A stretch of DNA of 19,920 nucleotides from assembly GCA_003519585.1 (NCBI GenBank), contig DOWL01000158.1, forward strand, positions 19,027-38,946, given 5' to 3'. The DNA comes from Nocardioides sp. Lineage in GTDB: Bacteria > Actinomycetota > Actinomycetes > Propionibacteriales > Nocardioidaceae. Below, in pieces: positions 16,422-19,920 of the stretch. A program made the translations under genes and the position numbers. Under the pieces are notes generated by a model. The model was given only the letters and a program-made list of their open reading frames with translations. It did not search any database and was not told where the DNA came from. Position 1 is the first letter of the stretch. Every line of letters begins with the position of its first letter.

Positions 16422-16462
16422 AGGGATCACGAGGCGACCGCTAGCGCGGGGCCGGCGGCGGC

Positions 16463-16705
16463 TCAGGGAAGAAGGTCCCAGTACTGCTTCCGAGCTGGCA
16501 TCGCGTGGATGACCATCTGGTCGCCGCCCTCAAACACGAGGACGACTGTCTCGAGCAATCGCGCCCGGGTGTCGAAGCCCAGTCGCAATTCACGATGCGG
16601 CCAGTCATCCTCCTCGAGCGGTTCGATCCATTGCGGCCAATCGGCCGCCTGGACAGCGTCCTCTCGCGATACTCCGTGCTTGAGCGCGCTGACGTGGACC
16701 TTCAC
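16463..16705 (-). CDS. BrnT-like toxin of a type II toxin-antitoxin pair
   Basis: 80 residues. LKHGVSREDAVQAAD near the start, then RELRLGFDTRARLLETVVLV and a C-terminal VIHAMPARKQYWDLL, follow the BrnT order (KHGVS...; R..lG....r.L.VV; I.ARka). BrnT proteins are RelE-fold ribonucleases that block growth. The start is GTG, overlapping the antitoxin stop by 4 bp (GTGA), so translation is coupled. The order antitoxin then toxin is the reverse of classical brnTA, where the toxin is first. Activity is inferred from family resemblance; no catalytic residues were mapped. Confidence 0.75.
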   Translation of the reverse strand: MKVHVSALKHGVSREDAVQAADWPQWIEPLEEDDWPHRELRLGFDTRARLLETVVLVFEGGDQMVIHAMPARKQYWDLLP

Positions 16706-16935
16706 GCAGCGAAGTCAGCAAGCGCTCTACGGATCGCCTCTGAGCGCGAAATTTGGTCACGCTCGGCGATGGCGTCCAAGGCCGCCAACTCCTCTGCAGT
16801 GAGCCGGACGGCTACGACCTGCATCGGCTCAGCCCCGCGGCCCGGTCGACCCCGCCCGCGACGCTTCAGCTCGTCGACGTCGTAGCCCGCCTCAGCCTCG
16901 TCGACCCACTCCTGGATCTGCTTCTCACTGGCCAT
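16702..16935 (-). CDS. Ribbon-helix-helix (CopG-type) antitoxin
   Basis: 77 residues. The acidic N-terminus (EKQIQEWVDEAEAGYDVDEL) and the basic linker RRGRGRPGRG precede a C-terminal ribbon-helix-helix: MQVVAVRLTAEELAALDAIA then ISRSEAIRRALADF. The expected role is to bind the toxin encoded next and to repress the shared promoter. The ATG at 16935 has no Shine-Dalgarno sequence but an exactly placed -10 element, so the transcript is probably leaderless. An AT-rich palindromic region directly upstream is a likely self-operator. Confidence 0.85.
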   Translation of the reverse strand: MASEKQIQEWVDEAEAGYDVDELKRRGRGRPGRGAEPMQVVAVRLTAEELAALDAIAERDQISRSEAIRRALADFAA

Positions 16936-16952
16936 ACGTAAATCGTATTACG
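16934..16952 (-). promoter_or_regulatory. Promoter and operator of the toxin-antitoxin pair
   Basis: On the minus strand TACGAT (16942-16947) lies six bases before the ATG, ideal for a leaderless start. Two overlapping inverted repeats cover it: CGTAA/TTACG (16937-16941, 16948-16952) and ATACG/CGTAT (16934-16938, 16944-16948). This short AT-rich patch stands out in the GC-rich surroundings. Repressor dimers bound here would block the promoter. Further upstream (16957-16976) CCTGG/CCAGG can form a small hairpin that may end the pcrA transcript. Confidence 0.55.
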
Positions 16953-17010
16953 AAAACCTGGATGGCGGAAGCCAGGAGACCATCGGCGCGCACCACTGCA
17001 TGACCGACGG

Positions 17011-19461
17011 TCAGAGCTTCTCCACCGGCGCGTACCTCAGCAGCAGCCGCTTGACGCCCTCGCTGCCGAAGTCGATCGAGGCGACCTGCTTGTCGCCGAC
17101 CCCGTCGAGGGCGACGACGGTGCCCATGCCGAACGAGTCGTGCAGCACCCGGTCGCCCGGGTCGAGCGACGGGATCTCGCGAGCGGGCTTGGCCTTGGAC
17201 GCGGCGTCGGCGCGGGCCGCGGCCGACGAGAAGTTGCGACGCCCACGGTCGGTCGGGCTGCCCCAAGAGCTGCCGCCGCCACCCGAGCCACCGCCGTACG
17301 ACGAGGAGAGATCTGGCCGGTCCCAGGAGCTCTGCGCGGCCTCGGTGCGGCGCCAGTCGACCAGGTCGACGGGAAGCTCGTCGAGGAACCGGGAGGCGGG
17401 GTTGTGAGAGGGCGCGCCCCACGCCGATCGCACCACGGCCCGCGAGATGTAGAGCCGCTCGCGAGCGCGGGTGAGGCCGACGTAGGCGAGCCGCCGCTCC
17501 TCCTCCAGCTCGCGCTGTTCGCCGAGTGCGCGGGAGTGCGGGAAGACACCGTCTTCGAGCCCGGTGAGGAAGACCACCGGGAACTCAAGGCCCTTCGCGG
17601 TGTGCAGGGTCATCAGCGTGACCACGCCGTCGCCGTCGTCAGGGATCTGGTCGGTGTCGGCGACCAGCGAGACCCGCTCCAAGAAGTCGGCCAGCCCGGG
17701 GGCGATGATGCCGGCGTCGACGTCGGCCGGGTCGGCGGACGGACCGGCGACCGGGTCGTCGGCGAACTCCCGGGCCACGGCGACCAGCTCGCCGAGGTTC
17801 TCCTGCCGGGTCTCGTCCTGCGGGTCGTCGGACTCCTCGAGCGCCTTGAGGTAGCCCGAGCGCTCCAGCACCGACTCGAGCACCACGTCGGGCCGCTCCC
17901 CCGCGTCGACCATCGACTGGAGTTCCTCGATCATCGCCACGAACCCGGCGATGTTGGTCGCCGCTCGGCTGGCCAGCCCCGGCACCTCGGAGGCCCGTTG
18001 GAGCGCCGCCCAGAAGGACAGCGAACGGCCGGCCGCGAAGGCGCGCACCGCGGCGACCGAGGTGTCACCGATGCCGCGCTTGGGCACGTTGAGGATGCGG
18101 TCGAGGGAGACCTCGTCGGCCGGGTTGGCCAGCAGCCGTAGGTAGGCGAGGGCGTCGCGGATCTCGCGCCGCTCGTAGAACCGGACGCCGCCCACCACGC
18201 GGTAGGGCTGACCGGTGCGGATGAAGACTTCCTCGAAGACCCGGGACTGGGCATTGGTGCGGTAGAAGACCGCGATGTCGGCGGCCTTGTGACCCTGGTC
18301 GACCAGCTTGTCGATCTCGTCGGAGACGAACCGCGCCTCGTCGTACCCGTCGTCACCGACGTAGCCCACGATCCGCTCGCCGTCGCCCGCGTCGGACCAG
18401 AGCCGCTTCTCCTTGCGACCCTTGTTGTTGCCGATCACCGCATTGGCGGCGGTGAGGATCGTCTGCGTCGAGCGGTAGTTCTGTTCGAGCAGGATCGAGG
18501 TGGCGTTGGGGAAGTCCTGCTCGAAGTCGAGGATGTTGCGGATGTTGGCGCCCCGGAAGGCGTAGATCGACTGGTCCGCGTCACCGACGACCATGAGCTC
18601 GGCCGGCTCGATCCGCTCGCCCCCCGAGTCGATCTCGTCGACGTCCTCGAACTTCTCCGCGCACAGCTGGGCGATCAGCGCGTATTGGGCGTGGTTGGTG
18701 TCCTGGTATTCGTCGACCAGCACATGCCGGAACCGGCGCCGGTAGACTTCGCGCACGTCGGGGAACTGCTGGAACAGGTGGACGGTGAGCATGATCAGGT
18801 CGTCGAAGTCGAGGGCGTTGGCCTGACGCAGCCGCCGTTGGTAGAGCGTGTACGCCGCGGCGTACTGCTCCTCGAGCTTGTTGCTGGCCTCGTGGGTGGC
18901 GTCGTCGGCGTCGCGCAGCTCGTTCTTGTGGTCGGAGACCCAGTGGAGGAGCGCGCCGGGCTGGAACCGCTTCGGGTCGAGGTCGAGGTCCTTGGCGACG
19001 TTGGTCATCAGCCGCTTCTGGTCGGCCGCGTCATAGATGGAGAACGACGACTTGTAGGCGACCCCGTCGAAGTCGAGCGCCGTGATCTCCTTGCGCAGGA
19101 TTCGGACGCAGGCGGAGTGGAACGTCGAGACCCACATGATCCGAGCACGTCGGCCGACCAGCGCCTCGACCCGCTCCTTCATCTCGGCCGCAGCCTTGTT
19201 GGTGAACGTGATGGCCAGGATCGAACCCGGATGAGCCCGGCGTTCGGAGATCAGCCAGGCGATCCGGCGGGTCAGCACCCGGGTCTTGCCAGAGCCGGCG
19301 CCCGCGACCACGAGCAGCGGTGTGCCCTCGTGTACCACGGCAGCGCGCTGCGGCTCGTTGAGCCCCTCGAGCAGCTCGTCGGCGGTGGGTCCGCTGCGCC
19401 GCGACTGCTTCTCGGCAGGCGCAGCGAGGTGCTCGAAGCCGGGCAGCGCGTCGGTGCTCAT
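17011..19461 (-). CDS. pcrA: ATP-dependent DNA helicase PcrA/UvrD1 (superfamily 1A)
   Basis: 816 residues, a full 3'-5' helicase for nucleotide excision repair and removal of RecA or stalled complexes. The Q motif LNEPQRAAV is at 34-42, and Walker A GAGSGKT has K59. TFTNKAAAEM, STFHS, Walker B LVDEYQDTNHAQY (D250, E251), VVGDADQSIYAFRGA, LEQNYRST and the late motifs TLMTLHTAKGLEFPVVFL and YVGLTRARERLY are all intact. A Gly/Ser-rich linker (about 700-760) leads to a C-terminal Tudor-like domain (DRVLHDSFGMGTVVALDG), known in PcrA to contact RNA polymerase. An extra acidic stretch, EKFEDVDEIDSGGERIEPAE, lies at about 269-288, before motif III. The ATG at 19461 has only a weak AGGG upstream. Confidence 0.97.
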   Translation of the reverse strand: MSTDALPGFEHLAAPAEKQSRRSGPTADELLEGLNEPQRAAVVHEGTPLLVVAGAGSGKTRVLTRRIAWLISERRAHPGSILAITFTNKAAAEMKERVEALVGRRARIMWVSTFHSACVRILRKEITALDFDGVAYKSSFSIYDAADQKRLMTNVAKDLDLDPKRFQPGALLHWVSDHKNELRDADDATHEASNKLEEQYAAAYTLYQRRLRQANALDFDDLIMLTVHLFQQFPDVREVYRRRFRHVLVDEYQDTNHAQYALIAQLCAEKFEDVDEIDSGGERIEPAELMVVGDADQSIYAFRGANIRNILDFEQDFPNATSILLEQNYRSTQTILTAANAVIGNNKGRKEKRLWSDAGDGERIVGYVGDDGYDEARFVSDEIDKLVDQGHKAADIAVFYRTNAQSRVFEEVFIRTGQPYRVVGGVRFYERREIRDALAYLRLLANPADEVSLDRILNVPKRGIGDTSVAAVRAFAAGRSLSFWAALQRASEVPGLASRAATNIAGFVAMIEELQSMVDAGERPDVVLESVLERSGYLKALEESDDPQDETRQENLGELVAVAREFADDPVAGPSADPADVDAGIIAPGLADFLERVSLVADTDQIPDDGDGVVTLMTLHTAKGLEFPVVFLTGLEDGVFPHSRALGEQRELEEERRLAYVGLTRARERLYISRAVVRSAWGAPSHNPASRFLDELPVDLVDWRRTEAAQSSWDRPDLSSSYGGGSGGGGSSWGSPTDRGRRNFSSAAARADAASKAKPAREIPSLDPGDRVLHDSFGMGTVVALDGVGDKQVASIDFGSEGVKRLLLRYAPVEKL

Positions 19462-19470
19462 GTCGTCGCA

Positions 19471-19476
19471 ACCCTA
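19471..19476 (-). promoter_or_regulatory. Possible pcrA -10 element
   Basis: TAGGGT on the minus strand ends nine bases before the pcrA ATG, giving a leader of two or three bases at most. The -35 region carries no match. It competes with reading the same AGGG as a weak ribosome binding site. Confidence 0.3.
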
Positions 19477-19500
19477 CGTGGGAGTACCCCCAGTGCCGAT

Positions 19501-19559
19501 CTCAACCACCACACGGTGGTTGAGCCCGAAGGCGCGCCAGCGCGTTCGGTGTCGAAACC
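19501..19559 (+). repeat. Dispersed intergenic repeat, copy A, with hairpin head
   Basis: CTCAACCACC (19501-19510) pairs perfectly with GGTGGTTGAG (19515-19524) around ACAC. The right arm is also the beginning of the 45-bp unit 19515-19559, which ends TCGAAACC. The 45-bp unit shares its first 14 bases and its last eight with copy B. Region 19462-19920 (459 bp) holds only such repeats and a large palindrome; open frames across it on the minus strand look spurious. Confidence 0.65.
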
Positions 19560-19617
19560 GCCCCAGCCGAGGCACCCAACCCACGACGGCGATCCGGTCC
19601 CAGCCCTCGCTGCGGAT

Positions 19618-19654
19618 GTTTCGCCACGCTCGCTGCGCTCGCGGCTCACCCGCC
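19618..19654 (-). repeat. Dispersed intergenic repeat, inverted copy G
   Basis: GTTTCGCCACGCTCGCTGCG followed by CTCGCGGCTCACCCGCC is the reverse-orientation form (TTTCGACACGCTCGC...CTCAACCACC) with a few changes. It lies head to head with copy B, so the two could pair as an imperfect hairpin. Confidence 0.5.
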
Positions 19655-19659
19655 CGGAC

Positions 19660-19704
19660 GGTGGTTGAGCCCGGAGGCGCCCCAGCGCCGACGGAGTCGA
19701 AACC
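19660..19704 (+). repeat. Dispersed intergenic repeat, copy B
   Basis: 45 bp from GGTGGTTGAGCCCGGAGGCG to GAGTCGAAACC, the same length and boundaries as the copy at 19515. Confidence 0.65.
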
Positions 19705-19750
19705 GCTGCACGCCTTGGCACCTGCTGCACCGCCGCCTGCGGTTGGGTGC

Positions 19751-19875
19751 GGCAACCCGATTCCCGAGTGTCTGACGCCGCCCGGAGCCGTCAAGCTCGG
19801 GTGCCTTCGCTGCGGTCTCGTAGGCGGGTTGACGGCCCCGGACGGCGTCAAAGGCAGGCTGGGTATCGGGTTGCC
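19751..19875. repeat. Nested long inverted repeat (about 125 bp)
   Basis: The outer arms GGCAACCCGAT (19751-19761) and ATCGGGTTGCC (19865-19875) are perfect complements. Inside, 19775-19794 and 19829-19848 are 20-base arms (ACGCCG.CCGG.GCCGTCAA) with only two mismatches, enclosing a 34-base loop. The whole could fold as one long interrupted stem. It resembles neither a simple terminator nor an insertion sequence end. Confidence 0.65.
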
Positions 19876-19900
19876 GCCGGCGGGCTGGCTGCGGTCGTCC

Positions 19901-19920
19901 GGTGGTTTCGACACGCTCGC
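19901..19920 (-). repeat. Dispersed intergenic repeat, copy F, cut by window edge
   Basis: GGTGGTTTCGACACGCTCGC is the start of another element in the inverted orientation (reverse complement GCGAGCGTGTCGAAACCACC). The rest lies beyond the window. Confidence 0.6.

Noticed and set aside
19458..19914. Two overlapping minus-strand open frames beyond pcrA (90 and 146 codons)
   Set aside because: They run across the dispersed repeats and the nested palindrome; amino-acid composition is repeat-driven and no family is recognised.
19501..19920. CRISPR array
   Set aside because: The repeats are few, unevenly spaced, in both orientations and internally variable, and no cas gene is near.

Overview
The window is about 20 kb of GC-rich DNA from an actinobacterium, most probably a Nocardioides-like member of the Propionibacteriales. 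The reasons are the very high third-position GC, frequent GTG starts, a monomeric NADP-dependent isocitrate dehydrogenase, and families that are essentially actinobacterial: PerM/DUF6350, DUF3017 and SigE-family sigma factors. Dispersed intergenic repeats built around TGGTTGAG...TCGAAACC also fit. The genus is an inference; no rRNA or tRNA gene is present.

Layout: 1-414 (-) is the N-terminal part of monomeric isocitrate dehydrogenase, divergent from an AqpZ-like aquaporin (530-1552, +) across a promoter region holding a strong palindrome. A lipoprotein (1556-2326, -) lies tail to tail with aqpZ and divergent from mdh (2344-3330, +). After mdh come a hairpin terminator and a dispersed repeat. 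A leftward operon follows: perM/DUF6350 - purN - purH - folD - DUF3017 (8320 down to 3454), which makes the last purine steps plus the C1-folate enzyme. Between perM and sucCD sits a rightward signalling block: a 640-residue protein with a sigma-factor-like N-terminus, one membrane segment and two extracytoplasmic lobes (8422-10344), then a SigE-family sigma factor (10429-10953) overlapping a single-pass membrane partner (10946-11791). sucC-sucD (13903 down to 11831, -) follow, divergent from an M23/LytM peptidase (14262-15410, +). Then come a repeat-rich spacer, an apparent remnant of an MBG-repeat surface protein, a two-gene ribbon-helix-helix/BrnT-like toxin-antitoxin pair (-), the helicase pcrA/uvrD1 (19461 down to 17011, -) and 459 bp of gene-free repeats.

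The backbone pcrA | M23 | sucC-sucD | ... | perM-purN-purH follows, as a mirror image, the order I recall for Mycobacterium tuberculosis (uvrD1-Rv0950c-sucC-sucD-...-perM-purN-purH). On that background the sigma/sensor block, the MBG remnant and the toxin-antitoxin pair look like lineage-specific insertions.

Functionally the window carries three TCA-cycle loci (idh, mdh, sucCD), a purine/folate operon, envelope functions (M23 peptidase, PerM, lipoprotein, aquaporin) and one DNA repair helicase. The most unusual item is the membrane-tethered sigma-like protein beside a conventional sigma/membrane-partner pair. Their extracytoplasmic parts look like three copies of the same kind of Cys-containing sensor lobe.
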